Positions 22,101 through 33,196 of a stretch of 47,899 bases of DNA are shown in pieces. The stretch lies in NCBI GenBank assembly GCA_010119095.1, contig SAAG01000004.1, forward strand, positions 1 through 47,899. The letters run 5' to 3'. The notes under the pieces are model-generated. The model saw only the letters and a program-made list of their open reading frames with translations. It had not been told where the DNA came from and made no database searches. The first letter of the stretch is position 1. Each line of letters opens with the position of its first letter. This DNA is from Candidatus Altimarinota bacterium. GTDB taxonomy: Bacteria; Patescibacteriota; Gracilibacteria; BD1-5; UBA6164. The position numbers were made by a program, and so were the translations under genes.

Positions 22101-22896
22101 ATTTTGAAAAAAATGACAATATTTATTAAAATCAAGTATTACATGACAAGCTCAATGATGATTAAATAGAGAAAATTTATTAAATATTAAAATTCCACTT
22201 CCACCAAAAGTTATTCAAGAAAAAATTGTTTGAGAAATTGAAGTTTTAGAAAAAGAAGAACAAGATAAAAAGCAAAAAGTTGATGTTTTAAAAAGTGAAA
22301 TTGAAAGTATTGTTTGATGAATTGATTGAGAATCTAAAAAATTAAGTGATTTAATGAATATTGTTAGAGGAGCTTCACCAAGACCAATAAGAGAATTTCA
22401 AACCAATGACAAAAATTGAGTTAATTGGGTAAAAATTTGAGATGTTAAACCTGAATCAAAATACATTACAGAAACAAAAGAAAAGATAACTTTAGAATGA
22501 GCTAAAAAATCAAGATTTGTAAATGAATGAGATTTTATACTTTCAAATTCTATGAGTTTTTGAAGACCTTATATTATGAAAACAAGTTGATGTATTCATG
22601 ATGGGTGGTTATTAATGACAGACTTTATTGAATGATTGGATAAAAACTATTTATATAGTATTTTAACAAGTGATTTAGTTCAAAAACAATTTAAATTACT
22701 GGCAAGTTGATGAACTTCTGTTGATAATTTAAATATTGATAAAGTTAATTCTGTTAAAATCCCTCTTCCATCTCTTGAAACTCAAAAACTAATAGTTTCA
22801 CAAATAGAAAAAATTGAAAAAGAAATTGAAGCTTTGGAAATTGATTTAAAACAAATTCCTGAAAGGAAAAAAGAAATTTTGAAAAAGTATTTATAA
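19135..22896 (+). CDS. Single-chain restriction-modification-specificity enzyme
   Basis: 1253 residues carrying all three functions of a restriction-modification system. N-terminal nuclease domain: RLDILVKKENKTFLMIECK near 96-114 gives the D...E-x-K pattern. Methyltransferase of the HsdM gamma type: helical bundle then QEAGQFFTPVPIARF near 390-404, motif I AAGSGHF near 434-440, motif IV NPPY near 549-552. C-terminal specificity region with two target-recognition domains (about 870-1050 and 1065-1250), each ending in a coiled-coil spacer, as in HsdS, so a bipartite target is expected. The order R-M-S resembles type IIG/IIB enzymes. No separate hsd genes are next to it, and all three activities must stay balanced in one chain. 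Confidence 0.92.
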
Positions 22897-22910
22897 AAAA
22901 ATAAATACAC

Positions 22911-22940
22911 TTGACTTTCAATATAAAATCACAATAATAT
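22911..22940 (+). promoter_or_regulatory. Possible promoter of the DUF1800/DUF1501 gene
   Basis: TTGACT at 22911-22916 and TAATAT at 22935-22940, spacer 18 bases. A 9-bp hairpin (22940-22962) starts at the end of the -10 box. Confidence 0.4.
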
Positions 22941-23001
22941 TTTTATCTACAAAAGATAAAAACAAAAACAAAAATTAATTTATCTAATAATCTATATTGT
23001 T

Positions 23002-26000
23002 ATGAATAAAAAATTTTTGTTTAAGAAGTTTTTGTCTTTTTTTGTTATTGTGTCAATTTTATCAAATCTATTGGTTCCAGTATATGCAGTTTCTACAAAT
23101 GGAAGTGCAAATCCATGGACTATGGAAAAAGCTGAACACTTAGCTAAAAGAGCATTGTTTTGAGTATCTCCTCAAACTGTACTTGATTTGTACAATGCTT
23201 GAAGTGCAACAAATGCAGTAAATCTACTTTTTCCTTCGGTAGCATGACCGGATAGAACTCAGTACAACCAGGAATTAACAGATTTTAAATGAACTAATTT
23301 CAATTCATGAGATACAAATACTATGAGAAAACTATATGCATTTAAGTATTATAGAGATCCTTATGAAGCAAAAATGAAATTGTTTTCTATGTTTGAAGAT
23401 CACTTTTCACTAGATAGAACATGAGCATGATCTGGATATATTGATTTTCCAGATGTAGAAAATCATTTTGATGTTTTACAATCTGAGACACTTTGAAATT
23501 TTAAGAGAATGGTAAAAAAAGTACTTTTTGATACAACAAAACCACAAAATAGTTATGCAATGTGAAAATACCTTGATTTACTAAACTGACCAAATAAAAA
23601 TTCTCCAAATGAAAACTATGCAAGGGAATTATTACAACTTTTCTTGATGCTAGAATATAAACCTTGGGAAGATGCAGAAACTGTTTGAGCAGAAAGAAAC
23701 TACTCTGAAGCAGATGTAGCAGCACTAGCAAAAATATTGACTTGATTTAGAGCAAATTGATGAGATAAAGTAGTATATTTTGACTACAATTATCACAATA
23801 CTTGATCAGCTATTACATTTTTGACTGGATCTCTAAAATCTGGAGACAATTTTCCTTTTTACAATACTGCTAGTTGAACTATAGATAATAACCTAATTAT
23901 AAGTTCAATAAATTGAAATAACTGACTAGCTGATAATACTATTGATTATATATTTTCAAAAAGAGAAGCAGAAATTGCAGATTTCTTAGCTTGGAAAATG
24001 CTTAGACACTATGTGCAAGAAAAACCAACTCAAAGTCAGATTGAAACTCTTGCTTCTGTAATCATATCAAACAATTTTGATATTTATCCTTCAGTAAAAT
24101 ATCTACTTGCATCTGATATGATGTATAGTGAGACTTCTATGAATTCACTTAAATATAAAAATCCCCTTGAAATAGCAATAGGGACTTTGAAATTACTTCA
24201 TTATAAAAATCCTAATGTAATTGATCCACTTGTAAATGATACAACACTTTTAACAACTTTATGATGGACCCCATACTATCCAGGAAGTATATTTTGAAGA
24301 GATTGATTTGATAATAATCTCAATTTTATGAATGCATATTTTCATAATCAGTGGTCTACTTACACTTCAAAAATAGCTTTCACATCTTGAACATGATACT
24401 ATGATTTAGCTGAATTGATTCCAGTAACAACAAAAACTAATACTTGAACTATAGCAGTAAAAACTAGTACTTGAAATACTTACTCTTGAAGTATTAATTT
24501 ATCAAATATCAGTATTACTTTAAACGAAAATGCTTTTGAATGATTGGTTGTTGCCCCAGCTTTAGCTCCTGCATTTTTTAGTGTATTAAGTAGTGATTTT
24601 GTTGAAGAAACTTGAACTGGTGATATTGATACTTGAACATGAACTATTGATACAGGGACTTGAGAAAAATCAACATGAACTACAGAAACTTGAACTTGAA
24701 CAGGTGATACATGATTAAGTGAAACTCCTCAAATTATATTTAGTGTATCTAGTAACGAATTTGTAGAGAAAACAGACCAAACTGAAGAAACATCTACTTG
24801 ATCTACGGATACTTCAACTTGAACTACAGAAGAAACACCAAAAGTACCTGAAGTACCAGAAATCCCACCTGCTCCTGAAACTCCTCAAACCACAGAAATT
24901 CCACCAGTTACAGAGTATTCAACTTGAACAACAGATTCTCCAATTTGATTAATCACTGACAAATTATTATCATTTTTGATTCCTACAGCAAATGCTTGAA
25001 TAGTGAATAATAATACTATTACTTTTGAAACAGGTACAGTAGTATTTCCAGATTTCTATATACTTACAAATTCAGGAAATATAATTAACCTAGAAGGAAC
25101 TTACGATTCACTAAATTGAAATCTAAGTATAGCATCTGGTAGCATGAGTTTTGGAACTTGATTTTATACTATAGCATCAAGTAGTTTTACTATTAATCCA
25201 GAATTTAACTTAACAAGAGATATAACTACAGATGAGATGATTATAGAGTTAGAAGACTATCTTTATCTATGAAAAAGGTTACCAACTTCAGTAAAAGATG
25301 AGATAAAAAATTATTTACTTAAAAATGAAGCCTGAGTAGATAGAAACTTTTTACCAAACAATACAGCTTACAGAAATAAATACATAAAAGCAGTAATTTC
25401 GATGATGCTTACACAACCTGAATATATAATGCTTAGCTGATATGATCAAGCTGAGACTATTGAAAACTCTTGAAGTAATCCAATAAACGATGCTAGTAAA
25501 AAGCTTATAATGATTGAACTTTATGGTTGATATGATTGGATGAACTGAGTTATTCCAAAATCTGATTTTGCATATTATCAAAATATCAGATGAGGCTTAG
25601 CAATAGACCCTTCTAATTTAGTAGATTTATGAAGTGTCTACTTAAATAAAAATCTAGAAAAACTTAAACCTTATTATGATAATTGAGAACTTAGGATCGT
25701 TAATAGAGTGTGAGCACCAAGCCATAGTAGATGACATGATACAGCTGCTATTCAAGTAGCTAGCCAAAAGGCATTACAGACAGTTTGAACACCATGACTT
25801 ATATGAGAATTGATTAAAAATGAATCAAATTATCTAAACAATATAGTTTTAGGGACTTCTAGACCTCCTATTTATACAAATGGTAGATACATAAATATCT
25901 GAGGTAGTTCAATAATGTATAAAAATAATTTAAGTACTCTAAATACAGCTGAAAAAACTCAGCAAGTTAATAGTTTGAGAAATATTCTGAAAAATAGAAA

Positions 26001-28740
26001 TTATCCACTTACTACAAAAACAGTTTTCAATAATTCTACAATTTTGGATGATGTAGCAAAAAGCTGACAAGAATCAGTTTGATATACTCTAAGTGGAAGA
26101 CTAAATTTTACAAATAATTTAATGATGAATAATCTTTGAATTACCTATTATGTACCTGGGGGTGGATGATATGATACACATTGAGATCAGTTAAAATCAG
26201 GGGTTTACAACTTAAATGATAGGACAAGAGATTTAGTAAGTGATATAACATATTTTTTTGATAAAGCAAAAGCAACTTGAAAAGATGTTACCATAGTTGT
26301 TTATAGTGAATTTGGTAGAACTCTAAAAGCAAATTGAACAATCTGAACTGATCACTGAGAAGGTGGTTGATACTTTATACTTACTTCAAACAATTCTCTT
26401 AAAACAGCATTACCAGATAAAGTTATCTGAAAATTGTCTCCAGAAAAAGAAATAGATGATTGGTTTGGTACAGGTATAGATTACAGATCTATTTATTCAA
26501 AGATTCTTACAAGTTTGTATAATATAGATGCAACAAATTACTTTTTTGCTCCATATAGACTAGATGATGATTTAAATACCACTATTCCAAATCCTGTATT
26601 TTTGAGAAGAGAAGTAAGACATTCTTCTACAAATAGTATGAATTTGGATTTTAAATTTATGTTTGAGGATAAAAATTATTTACCAAAAAATGCTTCATAT
26701 ATCAAGTTTTATTCTGGTGAAGATCCAAATAATCTGAAGCTTTATTCAAGGTGGAATATAGAAAACTATTCACTACAAAAAGATTGAAGTTATAAAGTTA
26801 ATTTTAACCTTACTAAACTAAGAAATTATTATTATAAAATCGAAATTGTTGATAATCAATACGATACTTATACTGCTACTTGAAGCTTTGTTGTGCCAAA
26901 TAAATTTGAATCAAATTCTACAAATCAAGTAATTCCTCTAGATACTGATAGTCTATTTGCAAAATACAACAATACTCAAGTTACTTGAAATACAAGTATA
27001 ACAAAACTGACTTTGTATGATAATTCAGGAACTACAGTTACAAATTCTTGAATAACTACATTTAGTTGAAGCTTTAAAACAATACCATTTAGTGGATGAA
27101 TAAATATGACTTTTGGGACAGGTGAAACATCAATTTCTACTCTGACAAATTCGTGAGTATGGAACTGAGGATTTGTGCTACCAAAATTTATAAACAAAAA
27201 TGAGTTTTTTAGCGAAGAGTCAGTATTTAACTGACAAAAATTAAAAAATCTAAATGTAGAAAAACTGCTAAAAGTATGAGCTGATACTCTATGAGTTTGA
27301 ATGCAACTAAATCAAGATGTGAAGATAGAAATACCAGTATCAAATACTACCTGAACTTATAAAATAGTAACCAGTGAAGATGGTTTAAACTGGACAGAAT
27401 TAGCAAGAAAAAATGAGACAGTTTTAAGTGGAAGTACTCTAGGGTTTTACACAAATAAATTTAGTTATTTTGCTTTAGTTGAATGAACAAATACTGTTGA
27501 CACAACACCAGATAATTTTGTATTTAATGATTTATGAAGTCAAGAATTAAATACAAGCTTAACTTCAAATGAGATAACAGTAACTGGAATAAATACAGGA
27601 GTTACACTAAGTATAAGTGTATGAGAATATAGTTTAAATAATTGAACATATTCTACAGCTAATGTAGTAGTAAATAATGGAGACAAGATAAAACTAAGAA
27701 GAACAAGTTCAACAAATTACAATACTTCTGTAAATACAATTTTAACTATTTCTGGAGTATCTGATACTTGGACTATAACTACAAAACAACAATCAGGAAC
27801 TACTACTGATTCTACTCCTTATAGTTTTGTATTCAATGATTTATCAAATCAAGAATTAAGCACAAGCTTAATCTCAAATGAGATAACAGTATCAGGGATA
27901 AATACATGAGTAACTCTAAGTATAAATGGTTGAGAATATAGTTTAAATAATTGAGCATATTCTACAGCTAATGTAGTAGTAAATAATGGAGACAAGATAA
28001 AACTAAGAAATAATAGTTCTGCAAGTTATAGTACAACAACAAATAATATTTTAACTATTTGATGAGTATCTGATACTTGGTATATTACAACAAAGCAACA
28101 ACAATCTTCATGATGAGGTGGTGGTTGATGAGGTGGATGATCATTATCAAAAGATTATTGTCCAGGATGAGATTATTCAAAAAGTTATTATGATAAAACT
28201 TGTGGTAAAAAACCAGCTACACAAACTGGAACAACTGTAGATGATAAAAAAGATGATGATAAAAAGAATGATACTGGTAACAATGGTAATAGTAACTGAA
28301 ATACAACTCAAGAGAAAAATAATGATATCGATAAATTGATTAACCATGATATAAAGCCTATTACTTATAAAGATAGATATGGTAATACTTATACTGCTAA
28401 AAAAATGCTAAATGGTAGATATGTACTATTTAATGCGAATGGAACATATGTAAATAAGATGTTTTTGAAACAATATGATATTATAAAGTATTTAAAAACA
28501 GTGAAAAAATCTACCAAAGTAGTAAAAAATGATGATTCAACAGATACAAATTATCAAGAAAAACCAGAAGATGCAAAGATTATGGATTCTTTTAAACCGA
28601 TTGTATTTTTTTCAAGATATAATGAGAGATACAAGGCAGTAAAAACTATTGATGGTAGATATATACTTATAAGAGAAGATTGAACTTATATAGATAGATT
28701 TTTTAGAAAACAATTTGAGATAATTACATATTTGAAGTAA
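23002..28740 (+). CDS. Giant secreted DUF1800-DUF1501 fusion protein with surface repeats
   Basis: 1912 residues. Signal peptide (1-31, ending PVYA). DUF1800 begins at once (EKAEHLAKRALFGVSPQT) and runs to about 480. It is interrupted by a Thr/Gly/Glu/Pro-rich stretch (about 530-655) and a beta-rich stretch, and its C-terminal part seems to resume near 735-815. DUF1501 follows (about 830-1180: YGGYDWMN, HSRGHDTAA, GGGGYDTHGD, YSEFGRTL, GTDHGEGGG), a family of the alkaline phosphatase superfamily. Then beta domains, two tandem ~105-residue repeats (about 1496-1705), a ten-Gly tract, a Cys-containing linker (CPGGDYSKSYYDKTC) and two C-terminal repeats of about 45 residues (YKDRYGNTYTAKK type). 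DUF1800 and DUF1501 are usually neighbouring genes; here they are one chain. The role is unknown; the layout suggests a large surface enzyme or scaffold. Confidence 0.9.
27490..28104 (+). repeat. Tandem ~105-residue coding repeat
   Basis: Two successive copies inside the DUF1800/DUF1501 gene, each starting with FVFNDL, passing EITVTGINTGVTLSI or near-identical, and including YSTANVVVNNGDKIKLR. The nucleotide copies are close to identical over long stretches, so the duplication is recent or kept uniform. GGA in one copy is replaced by TGA in the other (compare ATAAATACAGGAGTTACACT with ATAAATACATGAGTAACTCT). Confidence 0.9.
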
Positions 28741-28749
28741 AAGCAATTT

Positions 28750-28787
28750 AAAAAGTAGGGAAACAAATACAATCCCTACTTTTTTTT
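28750..28787 (+). terminator. Rho-independent terminator
   Basis: 11-bp stem (28750-28760 with 28774-28784), 13-base loop, T run. It ends the DUF1800/DUF1501 transcript. Confidence 0.85.
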
Positions 28788-28849
28788 GTGTATTTTTAAA
28801 AATATATATAATGTATGTAAATTTGTAATTTAATTGTAATTTAAACTAA

Positions 28850-29956
28850 GTGAAAAAGATAATAATTAGAGTGATTTTGATATTGCTTGTAGTATTTTTT
28901 GTATTTCCTGTTGTATTGATGTTTGCAGTCAATTTCTGATTAACAAAAGAAAAATCAGGGATAGGAAGGATTGTAGATTTACAAAAAAAAGATGATTTAG
29001 TGTTTGAAACTACTGAAAATGAAGTTGAATCAAAAGAACCTGTATCAGAAATCAATTTTTTTAAAAAAGATACAAAAAGAGAGATAAAATTAAAATACTG
29101 TAAAAAAGAAATTTTAACAGCTATCGATAATGCTCTAAACTTTGTTAGAGAATCAAATGTAAACGAGATATTTTCGCATACTGAATTGCTAGTGTGAAAT
29201 TTAAAACCACATTTAATATATTGTCTCAATACAAACAAAGAATGAACATACAATTTCTCAAAACTTAGAGAAAATGTAATCCAAAATATAGATATAAAAT
29301 TTGTTGATAATGTAGTAACTGACATATATAACTATGATTCTTATCATTATATAAGGACATTTTTTACTGGTTCATGAGCAAACTTGTACTTTGGAAGTGT
29401 GGTGAAAGAGCTTGATGATGTGACAAGTGATGAACTACAAAGTGTAATTATGATTGAGCAAATCAGGGGAACTATGACAAATAGATGATTTTTTAAAGAA
29501 ATGGTTAAAAACAATATATTGCAGAGTTTTACAGATTTTTCACTATGAGTTTGATGAATGAAAATCACAACAGCAATGGAAATAGAAAAACACCTAAAAG
29601 ATCCAAATTCAGAGTTTTATTTATGAAAAAAGTATGAAACTATTCTAGAAAGTAGTCCTTACAATAAAAATCTATCACTACAAAAAAAACTTACAGAAAA
29701 TAAAAATTATTATCACCAGTATCTTTACACTTGATTAGCTATCAAGATGATTAAAAAGCAATGGAAAGAAAGATGATACGATTTAGAGGATAAGCTATGA
29801 ATAGTTGCAACAATTTATAATCTCTGACTAAAAAAATCAAATCCAAATGCCTATCCAGGTATCTGATGAGCCGAAATATACATAGATTGAAAAAAATGGT
29901 ATTTCTGAGAACTATGAGAAAAAATCTGGATTAGTTTACAGAGGTATAAGGGGTAG
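28850..29956 (+). CDS. Membrane-anchored lytic-transglycosylase-like protein (GTG start)
   Basis: 368 residues with an N-terminal membrane helix (about residues 4-25). GTG at 28850 is the only start that keeps this helix, because the codon before it is TAA; no SD is visible. Features in order: IEQIRG near 203-208, where the Glu could be catalytic; SLGVGGMKITTAMEIE near 229-244, like the S-x-G-x-x-Q-x-x-x-x-T-A pattern of lysozyme-fold transglycosylases; IVATIYNLG near 322-330, then PGIGGAEIYI and WYFGELGE. This order is seen in lysozyme-like peptidoglycan enzymes, but the second motif has Gly where Gln is usual. Wall cleavage is inferred. Confidence 0.8.
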
Positions 29957-30054
29957 AAATATGAAGAATTATTAAATGGATAATATTTTTAATATGAAAT
30001 TAATATAAATCGTGTATAATTAAGTAAATGGTCAATTTAAAAGAAAATATACTT

Positions 30055-30085
30055 TTGACAAAATAATTGGGGGGGATAATATAAT
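30055..30085 (+). promoter_or_regulatory. Promoter with a G7 tract in the spacer
   Basis: TTGACA at 30055-30060 is a perfect -35. The -10 is TATAAT at 30080-30085 (spacer 19) or TAATAT at 30077-30082 (spacer 16). The spacer contains seven G in a row (30069-30075), the kind of homopolymer that slips during replication and changes spacer length. It drives the cysteine peptidase gene at 30139. Confidence 0.6.
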
Positions 30086-30120
30086 AAAGATTTGTTAAAA
30101 AAACAATTTAATAAATCTTT
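30086..30120 (+). promoter_or_regulatory. Leader hairpin of the cysteine peptidase gene
   Basis: AAAGATTT (30086-30093) pairs with AAATCTTT (30113-30120), extended by GTTA with TAAT. It starts at the end of the -10 box, so the left arm covers the likely transcription start. Confidence 0.4.
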
Positions 30121-30138
30121 ATATTTTGACTTTTTCTT

Positions 30139-31530
30139 ATGAAAAAATTAGCTTTGTTTGTAGTACTTTTAGGGTTTTCTTTTTCATGATTTACTTATGC
30201 AATAAGTAAATTTAATTATGAAAGTGCACTATGAATGGCAAATGAGTATATATCTAACTCTAGTTACGATGAAAACTGGAAAGACCATAATCCACAAATA
30301 GTGTGAAAATGAAAAGAGTTTCATACAGATGATGATAACAAAGTGTCATATATAGAATTTAAAGTAAGTTGTGATAATAACCCTGATTGTTGATTTGTTA
30401 TGGTAAACTTTGATTGAGACGATGTAACTATACCAATAGCTTCAACAAGTTGAAATACTCCAAGTGAAGTACTTTTAGCACAAAACGGATGAGAAGAAAA
30501 AGACAATAAACTATACTACTTTTCACCATTTGATATGTACTGAGAAAATACAAAAAAAGATGAAATATCAGCAATAGATCCAGTAGAGAATATAGATAAC
30601 CAATTAAACCTAGATACAAAACTGACAAAAGAAGAAAAACAAGAGAAAAGAAAAACATTAAAACTTGCTTTGAAAGAAAAAATAAGTTGAATGAAACAAG
30701 AAGTAAGAGAATATAAAAATACAAAAGATTTTAAAGAAAAGAGACAAGAACTAAGAAATAAAAAACAAGCTATTTCAAAAGAAGAAGTTAGTTACAAGAT
30801 ATTGCCTTTGGTGGAATATGCTAATGCTCAAGCTTGATCTTGAACATTTGGTTGAAGTTGATATATAGCTCCTTCAAATGCATCAAATACTTTTGTTTCT
30901 TGATTGAATTATTCTTGATGTAATTGAAAAACTCCTTGTTATGATCAAGTTCGTGATGTTAATTATAATTGACAAACATGTGCTGTATGATGTGTACCAA
31001 CAGCTTATGCAATAGTATTTTGATATTATGATAGAAAATGAACTTTTCCAAATTTAATTACTTGAACAGCCCCTAATACGAGAAATACAACTATAGATAA
31101 TTTAGAAAAACTTTTATGACAAAGTTATATGTCTACTGTATGTGATTGAGATGAATGAAAGACTTATGAAACAAATTGAATGAGTTGAGCTATAAGTTAT
31201 GCAAAAAGTAAATGATATGTAAATACAATTTGAACTAGATTTACTACAAATCTGTTTTCTAATATTAAAACTGAAATAAATGCATCAAGACCAGTAATAC
31301 TTTGAAATTGAAGCCATGCAATGGTTTGATATGGTTACTATAATACAACTGATACTTCAAAGCAAATTATTAGATTAAATTTATGATATTGACCATTATA
31401 TTATGTGGCTAATGCTTGATGAACAATATATTATTGATCAAGTATTGATTTTAATATAAATTCTTTATACTATAATAAAAGTACACAACCTTGAATAAGT
31501 TCTTTAGTAAAAATGATAATATCTAATTAA
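30139..31530 (+). CDS. Secreted papain-fold cysteine peptidase (C10/C39-like)
   Basis: 463 residues. Signal peptide (1-24, ending GFTYA). The region from 25 to about 240 includes a highly charged Lys/Glu helical stretch (about 155-225), probably a propeptide or spacer. The catalytic domain has QTCAVGCVPTAYAIVFGYYD near 278-297, in which Cys284 before VPTA takes the place of the nucleophile, GNGSHAMVGYGYYN near 388-401 with the catalytic His (about 393), and IRLNLGYG with the Asn (about 414). The order Cys, His, Asn is that of peptidases C10 and C39. The enzyme is probably exported and perhaps self-processed. Its promoter carries a G7 tract, so expression may be phase variable. Confidence 0.85.
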
Positions 31531-31537
31531 TATTTAT

Positions 31538-32800
31538 ATGAGATTATATAATCCTGAATTAATTTGAAATTCCTGTAGAGCTTTTTGAAAGCTTGAATCA
31601 ATTGAAAAACATGATGTTTTTGAAGTTTGTTATTACCTAGATTTTTTTAGAATCAGTAATAACTGAGATTATACTTTTTCTGTTTCTGAAGAGAATATAG
31701 AATTATTAAATACAATGAAGGATTGTAATTTACAATATTGATTCACATTCTCTTGAGGACAATTGCCAAAAATATGAGATACAATATATTTTACTTCAGA
31801 GTATTGATATAATAGAATTACTTGATTTTGAAAAGATGTATATGATGGGAATAGTAATTATGTTGATTGTTTAGAATATATTGATGCTCCTACATGATCT
31901 TATAATGATCCATTAACATATAAAATTATAACACCATGCAAAGTTTCTTGAAAAATAGAAGAAGTAGCAAGAACATTTACTGATATATGTTGATTAAATT
32001 TAGGTATAAAAGTAAAAAATTGAGAAGAAACATATATTGTTTGATGAAGAGAGTATTTTACTTGAAAAGGAGTTTCAATATGTTTATGAGGATGAAATGG
32101 GGAGCAACAAATTGATAGTACAGATTGAAAGATAACAACTCAGATTAATAAATGAGACGATTTCTATGCTGTACTGAATCAAAAAGACAATACTATCCTT
32201 AGATACTGAAAAAATGAATATAATGCAGATACTTCGATGTCAATTTGTAGTGGAGCAACGATAAAACAAATACAATCATTTAAATCTTGAATTACAGAAT
32301 CTGAGTTAATAAGGATAATGAAAGCTGTTGAAAAAGATGTAGAAAGATCGGATCCTTTTCATTATAATTTTGGTAAATGACATAATGTATGAATAACAAA
32401 AACATTATCATGAAATACCCAATCTTGAACTACAAATATAGATAAAAAAGAAGAAAGTACAAAAATAGTTTATGTTAAACCAAAAACAAATACTGTGAAA
32501 GTGTATTCTCCAAAACAGATGATAACACAAAATACTGAAAATAAAACAGTAGATACAAACTGAGAAACTTCAATGTGAACATCAACTTGAAAAATAAAAG
32601 AGCAAGAAACAATTAGTTGAAGTGAATTAAAAGAAGTAAATACTAAAAATGAAAAAGACGAAATTATAACAGAAACAAAATCTGTTAATAGTGTTAATCA
32701 GGAACAAAGCTGAAATATAAATTATTTTTGAGTTATTTGAATAATAATTATAATTTTAATAGTTTCAATGTATTTGATTCTAAAGAAAACAAAAAAGTAA
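31538..32800 (+). CDS. Tail-anchored Cys-containing protein of unknown function
   Basis: 420 residues, not recognised. No N-terminal signal is seen. The first 300 residues are beta-rich with at least nine Cys, then a Thr/Ser/Lys-rich stretch of about 90 residues, and a single membrane helix (about 394-413) ending in KKTKK. That end looks like a cell-surface stalk and anchor, which conflicts with the missing signal peptide; no in-frame upstream start exists in the 7-base gap, so export might rely on the C-terminal helix. It follows the cysteine peptidase gene closely and is followed by a strong terminator, so the two form one transcript and may act together. Confidence 0.7.
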
Positions 32801-32818
32801 GGGAAACCTTACTTTTTT
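32794..32818 (+). terminator. Rho-independent terminator
   Basis: AAAGTAAGG with CCTTACTTT around a GAAA loop, then T; the stem overlaps the stop codon of the preceding gene. Confidence 0.85.
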
Positions 32819-32926
32819 GTTTTAAGTAAATTAAGGGCATTTATTGTAATATAATTACTTCTTATAAAATATATAAAATAATTTGCATTTTAAACGGATT
32901 TTCATATACTTTCTTAGCACATAAAT

Positions 32927-32956
32927 TTGTGCAAATTTTTTGTATGGAGATATAAT
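32927..32956 (+). promoter_or_regulatory. Promoter of the tRNA-His region
   Basis: TATAAT at 32951-32956, only 6 bases before the tRNA-like sequence at 32963, with TTGTGC at 32927-32932 and an 18-base spacer. The -35 overlaps a small palindrome (GCACA ... TGTGC, 32917-32932). Transcription would begin at or just before the degenerate tRNA copy. Confidence 0.5.
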
Positions 32957-32962
32957 ATATAT

Positions 32963-33025
32963 GGTGCTCGTAGTTCAGTAGGGCAGAATGCTAGGGTTGT
33001 GTACTCTGGAGGTCCCTACAGAGCC
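32963..33025 (+). pseudogene. Degenerate tRNA-His-like copy
   Basis: The first 17 bases (GGTGCTCGTAGTTCAGT) equal those of the intact tRNA-His at 33061, and ACTCTGGAGGTC after the anticodon region also matches, but the anticodon stem is disrupted (CTAGG...TCTGG with extra bases) and the T arm and CCA end are missing. Instead, the 3' end CTACAGAGCC can pair with the 5' end, so it may fold into a compact RNA of its own. Confidence 0.7.
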
Positions 33026-33060
33026 AAAACAAAAACAAAAAAAAGTTAATTAAAATATAT

Positions 33061-33138
33061 GGTGCTCGTAGTTCAGTTGGTTAGAATGCCAGATTGTGAC
33101 TCTGGAGGTCGAGGGTTCGAGCCCCTTCGAGCACCCCA
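33061..33138 (+). tRNA. tRNA-His (GTG anticodon)
   Basis: Complete cloverleaf: acceptor stem GTGCTCG/CGAGCAC with the extra 5' G opposite C73 that is diagnostic for tRNA-His, D arm, anticodon stem CCAGA/TCTGG with loop TTGTGAC, T arm with TTCGAGC, and a genome-encoded CCA. Confidence 0.95.
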
Positions 33139-33196
33139 TTAAATAAAATAAAAAAAACAGAAAAAGGAAAGTACAAAAGTAAAATATAAAATAATA

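Noticed and set aside
24600-24960. CRISPR-like short repeats
   Set aside because: The repeats are ACTTGAACT-type codons for Thr-Gly-Thr in a low-complexity linker of a protein, with no spacers of constant length.
26434-26787. Short standard-code frames such as this one taken as separate genes
   Set aside because: They are pieces of the long frame that runs through TGA as Gly; domain motifs continue across both ends.
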